From Arthonia radiata (lineage: Eukaryota; Ascomycota; Arthoniomycetes; Arthoniales; Arthoniaceae): a stretch of 64,000 nucleotides of DNA. Under the pieces are notes generated by a model. The model saw only the letters and a list, made by a program, of their open reading frames with translations, was not told the DNA's origin and did no database searches. The translations under genes were made by a program, and so were the position numbers. The stretch lies in assembly GCA_002989075.1 (NCBI GenBank), contig PSQN01000012.1:1624480-1688479 (forward strand), written 5' to 3'. This document shows, piece by piece, positions 10,613 through 20,776 of the stretch; the first letter of the stretch is position 1, and each line of letters starts with the position of its first letter.

Positions 10613-12711
10613 ATGGCTCCGGGCTCCAAATCTCCGGCGTTGTCTGATCTGCCCTCGGAGCTCCTCATGCATGTGCTATCCAACCTCGATGTATGGAGTC
10701 GCGAGCTCCCCAACATGCGCGCCGTATCACAGCAATTCAACACGCTCGTGATCACCAATTGCGCCCAATTGACGAAGCAGCGCCGTCGTCACCCGTTCTC
10801 TTCGATCCGTATGGGCCTCGATCCTGCGCTGGTGCACGGCTTGAATATGGTTAGCCACAGCACAGCCTTCAAGGATCTGCCGTATCAAGTCATTTTCAAC
10901 TTCGAGGAGCTCTCGAGCGTGGCAAGCCCTCGTCGCCTCAATTTCGAGTACATCAAGGAAGGCTCTTGGGAAGCTCGCTATGGTGAGTCAACAACAGCGT
11001 GCACTCTGTGTCTGTTATGGTCCTTCAGGGTCGTTCAGAAGCCGTTTGGCTGGCGTTGGCCGACACGAGCTGCTTTGAATACATTGGCCCTCCAGTGAAG
11101 ATGCTGTTTAGCTGTGCTGACGTTTGTCCTGTTAGGCACAGCGTGGGGCGCCTTGCAGTTGCTCCTAATTGGCATGCGCAACGAGGGACCGGTTCGCCCT
11201 GATGATGCGGACTCAGATTACCTCAGGGATAGGTGAGTAATCTGGTTATAATCCTCGTCCCTTTTGAGCCTATCTGAATATTGGTCCCTGCTTCTGTTTT
11301 GTCATCACAATTGCTTTTCCGCCGGCGCGACTTTCCGGGGACTTGACGCGGACCTCACTGAATTGATGTTCCTGCTGTCTGGAGAAGTCTTGCTTCCACC
11401 ACCGAGCTGTCTCACTAACAGTCTCGTCTCTAGGTTTCGGGAAACTCGCTCACTCGACCGCCATCAGGACCGATATAGCAGGTATCTACTCAGTCACCAA
11501 GGTCAGCATCTGCTGAAAGATATATTCGCACGCTTTCCAAGTTTGAGCCACCTCTCCATCGCGTAAGTCTTCTCCATTCCGCCACCACGCTTGATGGTAT
11601 GGTTTCGGCGCGTCTAACAGCTCACCTGGGCCGGCGTATCTCCATGCTGATGCCCTAATGTAAGCCAGCTTGCTGATTTTGGCGATTGCACCGTGTTTCT
11701 ATCCTGATGCAACCTTGCACAGACGCTATTCTGCAGCGCCGTACTAACGACATTGCGATCACAGGCACATAGGCATGTGTATGACATATCAGTCTTCGCT
11801 CAAGCGCAGTATGGCTGAGTTCGATGGCATCGCTCTCGACACTCCCGACACCAGCTGCGCGGCGTTGAAGAGAGCCATCGAACAAGACGAGCAGATGGAG
11901 GAGCGCTGCGCTCGACCATGCGAGTACCAGTGTCTTCAAGCGATGCTACGTGCATTCGCAGGTACGGGGATCAAGTTTACGGACATAGCGATCAACAAAG
12001 TAGGTTTCAGCCAATCTGCACATCGTTCGCTACTCCTTTCTGGTGCTGCTGAGCCGGCGCTGCTTCTCTAGAGCGCTTCTGACCTGTATGAATGAAAATG
12101 GCTTACTGATCTCTGCTTAGCTTGACGGTGGGGGTCTCATTAAGCATGAAATCCCTGACATTCTCGTCGAATGCGGACTCGGCAAGCTGACAACACTCGA
12201 TCTGGAGATTGGCACTTATAAGGAGATGCAGCTGGAAGCTGAAGATTGGCGCCGCTTTCTCGCAGCAGCGTCGAGCTTGCGATCTATAAACTTCAGAGGT
12301 TCCCTGCCACATCTACCCTTTTTGGAGGGTGCTTCGCAGGATGAGCTCAATGTGTTCTTCGCTCGTGTCCTTGACGGGCAATACTGGCCGCATCTCGAAT
12401 CTTTCAGCATCGAGTTCTATGACGTGCCGCTGGTGGTCCTCTCAACCGCGATTGTACGTCACTCAAAGACGTTGCGCAAAATGAGGTACGCGCATTGTCA
12501 CATCATGCAGCCTGAGGAGGTGCTCTACACCCTGAAACAGTGGCGCAAAGTGCTGAGGCTGGAATCTGCGTACGTGGAACTTCCCATTATTGAGAAGATA
12601 CGGCTTGAGTCGCTCGCAGCGGGTGAGCAAGATGCCAAGGAGTTGCTAGAGCTCGCTAAGGAGAACAAAGCCTTCGGAACATGGGATTTCGGTGACTATC
12701 TGCTGCAATAG
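10613..12711 (+). CDS. F-box-like protein, paralog 2 of a tandem pair
   Basis: Model: join(10613..10982, 11136..11232, 11434..11562, 11765..11999, 12121..12711), 473 aa. ATG 10613 has a good context (ACAGCGATGG). The N-terminal LSDLPSELLMHVLSNLDVW...MRAVSQQFNTLV is a clearer F-box than in paralog 1. Shared downstream blocks are HPFSSIRMGLDPAL, YIKEGSWEARYGTAWGALQLLL, CARPCEYQCLQAM and QYWPHLESF. Introns use good donors (GTGAGT, GTGAGT, GTAAGT) except the last (GTAGGT). Introns 1 and 3 have no counterpart in paralog 1, and intron 4 lies about 12 codons downstream of paralog 1's last intron. The two genes come from an old local duplication with later intron change. Confidence 0.78.
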
Positions 12712-13071
12712 AGACCATCGAGCGCGTTGTCAGAGTGAGAACAGCTTCACTGGCGGTGTATATGAGACAAATCGGCCGGCCCAGCCTAAGAATGGTCCTG
12801 TTGAGGCCAGAAGCAGAGTATCGTACCTGCTGATGTCGGTCAACAGCCGAGCAAATCTACGAGAGTTAACATCAGACCACTGTTCTAATTGATCTGCAAC
12901 ATCACCTCGTCCGTGCCAAGACCTGGTATACAGCTTCCGACCCAAAGAGGCAAGTCAAATATATGCTGACTAAGCACTCTTCCGCACATTCAACCAGCAG
13001 CACACCGTCATTGATACCATCAGCGCACCTTCTCTGCAAACACACAGACGATCTCAGAGTAGTCAGCAAAG
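12712..13071. other. Intergenic, promoter of eL42
   Basis: There is no coding frame of note. The last ~100 bases before ATG 13072 are C/A-rich and should hold the promoter and short leader of the ribosomal protein gene. Confidence 0.5.
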
Positions 13072-14057
13072 ATGGTGAGTCTCTCATCCCCTGTCGCGCT
13101 TCTGTCTAAGGTCCGCGAGACGCTGGAGATGGCCGCTGGTCCCACACAATCGAAGGAAAGCCGCCACATCTTGCAATGACCACTGGAAAGGAGGGATTTG
13201 AAGACCAAGAGCGCAACATCTTATTACGCTATCTCCACGGAGAGTATGACATGACTGGAAGCGACCGATGGAGGCGCGCGTTTGCATTGGGTATCGCACA
13301 GCAAGAGTTGAAGTTCAAGATTGCGGAGTGAGACATCCAACTGGAATCGCATACGCAGCTGCTGGTGCTTTTGTTGCGCGCAACAAGATTTCGATTCGAA
13401 CACCTCGGCCTCAGCGACTTGGTCAAAACGGGTTGTCATCCTGCTGAGTGGACTGTCGACATCCTCTCTCTTAGCACACACCCGGCCATTCTCTGAACTG
13501 CCAGGCGATCGGCTTCAGCAACTTGTAGCAGCTTCAGCGTCTCCAGCGTCTCGCACACATTGACACGGACAACTGCCGCCGTCAGATCATGGAAGACGCG
13601 AAAGGTCGCTGACAGAACCCTTAGGTCAACGTACCCAAAACCCGCCGCACCTACTGCAAGGGCAAGGACTGCAAGAAGCACACACAACACAAGGTCACAC
13701 AATACAAAGCGGGAAAGGTACGCATCATCCCAACACCTTTATCCTTTCACATTGTGTCTACACGGATTAAACTTGATCCTGCTTCCCACGATCACTGCTC
13801 CCCAGTCCTCGTACTCACTCACACTCCCACAGGCCTCACCCTTCGCGCAAGGCAAGCGCCGCTACGATCGCAAGCAATCCGGTTACGGTGGTCAAACGAA
13901 GCCCGTATTCCACAAGAAAGCCAAAACCACCAAGAAGGTCGTGCTAAGAATGGAGTGCACGAGCTGCAAGACGAAGGCGCAGCTGGCGCTGAAGCGATGC
14001 AAGCATTTTGAGCTGGGCGGTGATAAGAAGACGAAGGGCGCTGCGTTGGTGTTTTAG
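13072..14057 (+). CDS. RPL42: 60S ribosomal protein eL42 (L44/L36a)
   Basis: Model: join(13072..13074, 13625..13717, 13833..14057), 106 aa, exactly the family length. The first exon is the ATG alone; the donor follows at once (ATG|GTGAGT) and intron 1 is 550 nt. Exon 2 begins [20 protein letters not shown] and intron 2 (115 nt) falls after YKAGK. The protein sits at the ribosomal E site. It has the zinc-type Cys pairs CKGKDC and CTSCKTKAQ and the basic stretch [13 protein letters not shown]. Proline at residue 56 is the usual form associated with cycloheximide sensitivity; known resistant fungi carry Gln there. I searched intron 1 by eye for box C/D snoRNA boxes and saw none. Confidence 0.96.
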
Positions 14058-14380
14058 TTGTGTGTTGTGGACAGGGTTCTCGCGCGAGGGGCTGTGTGGT
14101 GGATGAGGATTACTGAGGAGGCTGAGCATACTTCTGCGCGATGGATGAGAGGGCGCCGTCGACGCACGCATGGTGGTGAAGGTGTAGTGTCACGTCTGAG
14201 CGATAGACGTATGCATAGTCATGGACTCGAAGCATGACAAACTCCTCTGAGCGGCCTTGACGTACTTCATTCCATTGCCATCTTTGCTCGTTGAGCATCT
14301 GCGAGTAGACTGAGACATCACCATGCCACCAAGCTACTTGCCCCTGCGTGCGCAGTTTTAGACTGCATCATCCATCTCCC
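14058..14380. other. Convergent intergenic
   Basis: This is shared 3' flank between eL42 (+) and the 2H phosphoesterase gene (-). Nothing coding is seen. Confidence 0.5.
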
Positions 14381-15703
14381 TCAACTCTCCACAGCAAGTC
14401 CACTCCCAACAACCCATCCGCCATCTCCATACCAACACGCCCCAGCCCTAGCCTCCAACCCGTGTTCCTCTCCCACAGTCCACTCGCCCCTTCCTCCCAG
14501 CTGTCTCAACTCCTCGACCCCATCTGACCCGTCACTCGCATGCCTCCCCTTCCCGTCTCCAGTTCCATCACCACCCTCCCACCACTCTAAAGCCACGTTA
14601 ACCCCATCGACAGCCTTGCCCAATCTTCTGATCTCACCCTCAGACAGCGGGTACGGGTACCGCGCAATCGTCACATGCGCGCTGGGCAATTGATATCTGC
14701 TTTCCACGTCCACAGCTCTTGATACAATGTCATAGACGTCTCTTCTGAGATGGTGGTATGTCCAGTTGTAATTACCGTTTTGCTCACCCTGCTGGTGCCT
14801 CTGTCTTTGGTCATCACTGCTGTGCTCATCATCACCCTCGGGCCCACCATCATCACTCCCCTTCCCTGAGCCAACACCACCCTCCTTCCCACCAGCATCC
14901 TCGCCCTCCTCACGATCTACACCCCACTCCCTTCCCTCCCTCCCCCCCTCCCTCTCCACCCTCCTCGACCGCCTGCCAGACCCATCAGACCCACCATCCC
15001 CCCGTCCAACCACAGGCAAAAACCCCAAAGCCACACCACTTGCATCCCAGCCCACTCTCGGACTTCCCAGTCGCGCTTTCTTGCCCTCTTTCGCCCACTT
15101 CCAGACGCATTCCTCAACTTCTTTGACAACGCCCGCGTCTTCTAGCTTAGCGACCAGCTCTGTGATCTCAGATAAGGAGCGGGAGTGTGCGATTTCGAGG
15201 ACGGTCAGGTGCAGGGCGGTGGGGGTGGGGTACCAGAGACCTCCTTCTCTTTGCTCTGCTGCGTTTCTGGCTCCTTCTACACCTACTCCTACTGTCGCCG
15301 CTGCTCTTCTAGTCGAGGGTGTTGGAAGACGGGACCGAAGACGTCCCTGCGCCCACGCAACTAGCTCTCGCACATGTTCAGGCGGACGCGCCCACACTGT
15401 GAGGTTATTCCGGGGATCGACGGCATCTGAATCGTGCAGCAGCGAGTGCAGGATGGCGTCGGGTGTGATGCCCGGCGAGGGTCGGTCTGCGGGGAGGAGG
15501 AGGGAGCGTTGGTGCGCTGCGCGGGCGGTGCGGTGGGTTTCGTAGAGTTTGCGGATGGTGGTCTGGGTGCGTCAGATTAGATGGATGAGGGTGGGAGGGT
15601 GTGAAGAGCTCACGGGATCGTTGTTGCATCCGAGTATCAGTGTCGCGCATGGGTTTGGTGGTGGAGTGCGGGGGTTGGACGGTGTGGTATTGTTGGATGC
15701 CAT
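14381..15703 (-). CDS. 2H phosphoesterase / LigT-like RNA ligase-phosphodiesterase
   Basis: Model: complement(join(14381..15562, 15614..15703)), 423 aa. The start is the ATG at 15703, the donor GTGAGC at 15613 and the acceptor CCCAG before 15562, in phase 0. Two HxT motifs define the 2H superfamily active site: ALHLTVLEIAHS (about 15200) and SAHVTIARYPYP (about 14670). Members hydrolyse or form 2',3'-cyclic or 2'-5' phosphate bonds in RNA or nucleotides. Between the motifs lies a long low-complexity insert rich in Gly, Asp, Glu and Arg, which on the plus strand reads as C/CT tracts (14860-15010). The insert makes the protein longer than simple LigT proteins. Substrate is unknown. Confidence 0.82.
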
Positions 15704-16061
15704 TTCATTCTCTGCGTGAGATGCGCCGGAGTCTGAGCATGCACTCGATGTCAATAGTAGAGCAGGTGGCGGCTCGAAGCCGCTGTAGTTGTGTTCACAT
15801 GTTTGTGTAAGTGTGAAGGAGATGGAAGGTGAGAGCGAAGTGGGCGATATCAGCTCAGTGAAGAGACGTCAGTAACGCTTGATGAAGCTTGAAGAACGTT
15901 CAGAATTTCGGATTTCCTGCGATTATATTTGAAAACGAAGATGCTCAAACGCTGCACGCTATAACGCTGACGTCCTCCACGACCTGTAAACAAGACTTCG
16001 ACCGTGACACATCCAAAACAAACGCTGGAACGCTGACACCACTCTTTCTCAAGCACCCCTC
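15704..16061. other. Intergenic
   Basis: This is the 5' flank of the 2H gene and the 3' flank of the GH128 gene, both on the minus strand. No further gene is seen. Confidence 0.5.
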
Positions 16062-17082
16062 TCACAGAACCCACGATAACATAGCCACCACAGCAGCCAT
16101 GGCCACACCACCCCAGCTGACACCCCAGCGAGCTCCGGCATTGGGATCCGCACCCGTCGTCCCAGCACCCACGTACTGGGCACCGATACTCGTCAATTTG
16201 CCATTCTTGTTCAACATGGCCACGTTCTCCCCAACAAAGCTGTTCGCGTTGTCGCTCTCAAAGCTGCCGAAGTAGCTGTACCGCCTGATCGCATCCTGAG
16301 TGTCCAGGTACTGCACGCTCCTCTGGAAGAAGTCCAGCGTCGCGTTAAGGTCCTGCGCTGGGAACGCGAACTCAGTCAACCAGATGCCGCCGCGGCTCGT
16401 GATATTGTTGTACGTGTTCTGCACGAGCTCGAGGTATGACACAAGCCCATCAAAAGGGCCGTAATAGTGCACAGCCATGAAGTCGGGCTCGCACTTGCCG
16501 TCGCACTCAGAGAACCACTCGTCCAGCCAAGGAAAGCCAGACGGTCCATTCGACACCGCTGGGCTGCCTAGCTGGAGGCTTGGATGATCCTCCTTCAAGC
16601 TCGCGAATTGCTTCTGCCAGAGGTCCGCGGCGTCGCCAGGATCCACGCCGGACCCGCCGTCCTTGCCCATGTCCGGCTCGTTCATGAAGAGCATGCTCGT
16701 GATGTTATTGGCGGGGTCGTCCAGCAGCGGTCGTACGGTGTCCACGAACCTGGAGCCGCCATTGTCGTCGCTGGCGCCCCAGAGCTGCGGGACGAACTCG
16801 AGTTTGAGGGCGGAGGTGCTATTGGAGATGGTGGTGGAGGGCGTGGGGTTGTAGTTGTAGTACCAGCTCAGGGAGGAGGACGCAGTCAGGAGGGGGGCGT
16901 CTTGGCCTGTGTCCCCGCTCTGCGGAGGGATGTAGATCTATGCTGTGTCAGTAGGGTGGGTGAAAGTGAATGGGAGTTGGACGTACGAGTCCTCGCTTTG
17001 GGCTGCCTGCTGCTGCTGCACCTGATACGGCATTTGCGATTGCTGTGATCTGAAGGAGTAGGCTGACAGCAGACTTCCCCAT
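16062..17082 (-). CDS. GH128 glycoside hydrolase, probably GPI-anchored
   Basis: Model: complement(join(16062..16937, 16987..17082)), 323 aa. Exon 1 encodes a signal peptide (MGKSAVSLLLQITAIANAVS) ending at PKRGL; the 49-nt intron (GTACGT...CATAG) rejoins it to IYIPPQSGD. The KRGL-IYIP junction is typical of the alkali-sensitive-linkage (Asl1) type of GH128. Catalytic residues are visible as MLFMNEPD (acid/base Glu) and IWLTEFAFP (nucleophile Glu). The C-terminus has a small-residue stretch (GTTGADPNAG) followed by a hydrophobic tail (VAMAAVVAMLSWVL), the pattern of a GPI attachment signal. It likely acts on beta-1,3-glucan at the wall. A longer frame starting at 17210 is out of phase and does not give the signal peptide. 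Confidence 0.9.
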
Positions 17083-17918
17083 CGGAATGGTGCGGGTGAG
17101 CTCGAGCGTGAGGTGGGTGCAGATGAGGTCGGAGTAGAAGACGAGGAGTCACCGCCGGAGGACTGACTGGCGTTGTCGAGGTAGGGGACGCTGAGGAAGT
17201 GGTCCATCATGCCGAGGATGTTGTTTTGATACCGTGGGGAGGGTAAGATTGCGGTGATGCAAGTGAGGTCGAAATACCCCGGGTGGGCGCTTCAATGAGG
17301 CTAGAAGACTTGGGTGTGGTGAAATTGGGCAGGGATGCGTGTTCCGGATGGCAGGTTGAGCCGGGGGTGATTGGTGGTGAAGTGTTTGCTTGTCACAGCA
17401 CAATGTGCGATGGTACAAGCGAATACTGAGGTCTGCTGGTGTTCAGTGCTGAGATGAATAGAGAGCAAAATCGTCGATCGACGGGATGTAAGAAATATAG
17501 CAACAGCTGTTGAATTGTGTGAGCTACGGTGTCCACAATTTTCTCAATGGCTCGAGTCAGGACAGTCGGTATCGGCCCGGGAGGTCCGTGTGTTTGATTT
17601 CTTCGGATCTTTAATCCCAACGATTGCTGAGCACTCACACCGTACTCCGTAAGAGAACACTTCTCCGAGAGTGCCGACACTCGTCTCGAACAACTTATCG
17701 AGATCGATTCTGTGCTGCTACGACTTCTTGACTGTCGATGATCACTGGCACCCAATTCGCGCTAGTCCTCGTTCAGCGTAACGCGCCAAGACTGTCAAGC
17801 TCCATCGCGCGTCTCTCACGCGTCAAGCTCTTACAAGCGCATCATCTCTTCGTGCCTCTGCACCCTCCTCATTCCCTTCGAGCAACCGCAGATTCTCCGC
17901 CAAACCTCAAACACTACA
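17083..17918. other. Divergent promoter region GH128 / SUB1
   Basis: This is 836 bases between two divergently transcribed genes. The last 200 bases before SUB1 are C/T-rich with short leader features. No other gene is seen. Confidence 0.5.
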
Positions 17919-18520
17919 ATGCCGCCCCGCAAACGCACCTCCGAAGCCTACGACTCAGACAACGGCTTCGTCGCAGATGCGCCCGCCACCAAAAAGAGCA
18001 AGACCAAAGCTTCAGCCTCCAAAGCAGCAGCCAGGGGGCCAGCGATTGCCGCGCCGCCCGCATCGGGATCAGGCGTTGACGACGATGGCAACACGTTTTG
18101 GACGCTGAATGAGAGGGGAACGAGGCGGGTGACGATCAATGAGTTCAAGGGCATGTGGATGGTGAATATACGCGAGATGTATGAGAAAGATGGCAAGATG
18201 CTGCCAGGGAAGAAGGTGCGTTGTTTGTCTTGTTTTGGAACGGATTTTGAGTTGTTGATAGTAGTGGTGAGGATCGAGAGCTGACCTAGGATATGCAGGG
18301 TATTAGTATGCCGATTGAGCAGTATGAAGCGCTTATTGGAGCAATGCCGGGCTTAGAGGCGGCGCTCGTTGCGAAGGGACAGAGTGTATCGAGGCCAGAC
18401 TACGATACTGTGCCTGATGAGCCGATGGCGAAGGCAGACGAGGGTGGTGAAGGGGGCGGTGATGAGGAAGAGGAGGACGTGAAGAAGAATATCGAGGCGA
18501 CGAGCGAGGAGGAGGATTAG
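17919..18520 (+). CDS. SUB1: Transcriptional coactivator PC4/Sub1
   Basis: Model: join(17919..18215, 18299..18520), 172 aa. After a basic, Ser/Ala-rich N-terminus (MPPRKRTSEAYDSDNGF) comes the PC4 DNA-binding fold: FWTLNERGTRRVTINEFKG, MVNIREMYEKDGKMLPGKK, then after the intron GISMPIEQYEALIGAMPGLE. The C-terminus is acidic (EEEEDVKKN...SEEED). PC4/Sub1 binds single-stranded and melted promoter DNA and assists RNA polymerase II initiation and elongation in the nucleus. The intron is 83 nt (GTGCGT...TGCAG) and lies exactly at the GKK-GI turn. Confidence 0.94.
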
Positions 18521-18719
18521 ATCTGCATTTCCCATGGCGTGAAACAAGACGATTCTGCGGCGCGGTAAAGGAGCACCAGACCCAGAGTCCGGCAATCACG
18601 ACATGCATGCTGGCATTCGTATCTCGCATTTACCTGCAATGCGATGCTATACGTGCCGATGCACATCACTTCACACCATCCAACGGTCTCCACCACCTTC
18701 TTTCACAACCTCCACAACT

Positions 18720-19684
18720 TCACGACTTTATAAACGTGTCAAACCACTGGACTGCTTGCAGAAACGCCTGCTCCTTCGCAAACTTCGCCCGCTTGTCCTT
18801 CACATCCCCTCTCACAGCGAAACCATGTTCCACGCCACTATACAAACTTAGCTGATATGGCAGCTTCTTTTTCTCGCTCAGCTTCTTCAGTATGCCCTCG
18901 CTCTCATGCCGCTTCTCCTCTGGGAAGATCTGGTCCGTCTCGGCCGCAGCAATGGACAAAGGGCCGTTGATGGCTTCCAGCTCGTCGGCTTGGACGAAAG
19001 AGGGGTGCGCGACATAACCTGCGTCGATGGTCGCGCCGGCGGACGCACCCGTTGCGCCCATGAAACGGACAACGTACTTTGCGCCGAAGCAGTAGCCGAC
19101 TGCGGCGATGTGCTTGGCTTTGTGAGTTGTGCGGAGGGCTTGGATCGAAGAGGTGATGATGGGACTATGGGAGCGTTAGCGGCCGAGCGATGAAGGGTGA
19201 TGGAGTTGCTTGAATTTCCAGCTTGATTGAAAAGAGGCATACTCGACGCGATCCGGCATGTGCCCAGGCGGTCCCTGCAGCCACTTCATAAGGTCGAAGC
19301 CTTCGGGTCTGTTTAAAGGGACGGGATCACCGTGGAAGAGGTCTGGCATCACGGCAAAGTATCCGTTCGCTGCGAATTGGTCGGCGATTCTATAGGCGTG
19401 GTCAGCGTTTTTGTGGTATCGAGTGATGATCAGAGAGCGTACAATTGGGCATTGGTGAACTGGTGGCCGATCACGTCTGGCAGGATGAGGACGGCGTTTT
19501 CCGTTGACTTGTCCTCTGGGTAGCTGAAGTAGGCTTCGCCTTTGCTGGGAGTCAGTCACTTGCCAGGCTCTTAGAGAGCTCTTGCGCTTCACATACATTC
19601 ACCAAGCTTGTCGAGCTTGCCTTTCGGTTCACCTTCATGCTTGACGCCAACGGTGCAGCATTGGGCGGGTGCGTGGGACGTCAT
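18720..19684 (-). CDS. Dienelactone hydrolase family protein (AIM2-like)
   Basis: Model: complement(join(18720..19164, 19243..19389, 19443..19539, 19597..19684)), 258 aa. The catalytic triad of the family is visible: Cys in AAVGYCFGAKYV, Asp in AAAETDQIFP, His in SGVEHGFAVRG. IADQFAANGYFAVMPDLFHGDPVPLNRP is a family hallmark, and the start MTSHAPAQCCTVGVKHEGEPKG matches fungal relatives. Introns are 57, 53 and 78 nt. The first acceptor is a weak AAAG at 19540; it is chosen because the nearby CCCAG gives the wrong phase. Fungal members are cytosolic hydrolases of unsettled substrate. Confidence 0.92.
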
Positions 19685-20776
19685 ATTTTGCTATTGCTAC
19701 CAAAGGCTTTGTGAATGCTGTGTTGGTGTCTCGCGAAGATATGCATAGGTTTGAGTCCTTGATAAACTTTCAAGCACTATTTCTATTGCTTCATCGTCAT
19801 CTCAAACATCCCCGCTTGGCGGAGCTACATTGGCCGATCGGCCACCGAAGTCGGTATCATCAAAATGATTATTCGCTTCGTCTCTCCATTTCGAATCGCT
19901 TTTTGCATTCGTCAGCAAGACAGCTCAGTTGAGACCTGAGTGATCCGACAAGATTAGAGATACGCATCTACAAATTCGGACAGTATCGGAAACTAGAGCC
20001 AGAGCCGAGGGTCTGAGCTGCTGAAATAACATTGGCAACTCCCTCTGATCTTACGTGCTCTCCTGTAGCATCGTCGCAAACAGAGCCTCAACTAAGCAAT
20101 ATCGCCCAGAACGCGCGCATAATTTGCGGCGAGGCGGCCGTATGGTCAACCTGCTTCATCGCTAAGAGTAAAATGCGGTCCTGCAAGCTGGCGGGAGATG
20201 ACTGTGCATGCGGATGGTGGATCCGATACAGCCTTCACACCTCGCTCCTGCACCGCACCACGGCAACGGCAGCGTGAAGTAGCAGCAACGCCTCGAGCGT
20301 CTGGGATGTAGACTTGAAAATCCTCAAAGACCTACGGAGGCCGAACTGCCGGAGGCGAGACAAAGGAAGGGGAAGCTTGAGTCTCTGATGATGCTTCACA
20401 AGCGCCGCACTGCAGACAGTCGCAGATCCCGAGACTGTTATGAGTTGGCGCTATCGACAAACTGAAAGGTAAAAATATTGAGGGTGGCAGAGTGCAGATG
20501 AGTGTGCAAGCCTTTTTGCTCGTCTTGGCGGCTGCAGGATGGTGGTCGCGAAGGAGGTCGCAGCTGCCTTTGCTACGCCGCATTTCCCACTTCCACACCT
20601 TCCTCTTGCCATCATTCTCTTCCAACCTTTCATTCTTTCTCCTCTTTTTGTCAATATCTACCTCCTCCTCGTCTCCTCGTAATGACGCTTTCTTCCTCTT
20701 CTCTCGCTTAGCCCGTGGAGTGTACTCAGCGATTTGCCAACTTCGATACGAGTCCAGCTCCTGCCATACAGCAACA
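19685..20776. other. Divergent promoter region, 1.1 kb
   Basis: This separates the dienelactone hydrolase gene (-) from the GNAT-like gene (+). A strong C/T-rich tract (about 20580-20710) precedes the GNAT start, as is common in core promoters of filamentous ascomycetes. No coding frame is credible. Confidence 0.5.

Noticed and set aside
13075-13624. snoRNA inside eL42 intron 1
   Set aside because: No TGATGA C box with a matching D box and no clear H/ACA pattern were found by eye.
16938-17210. Longer minus-strand frame as the first exon of the GH128 gene
   Set aside because: It does not join in phase to the next exon; the frame starting at 17082 gives a signal peptide and the conserved KRGL-IYIP junction.
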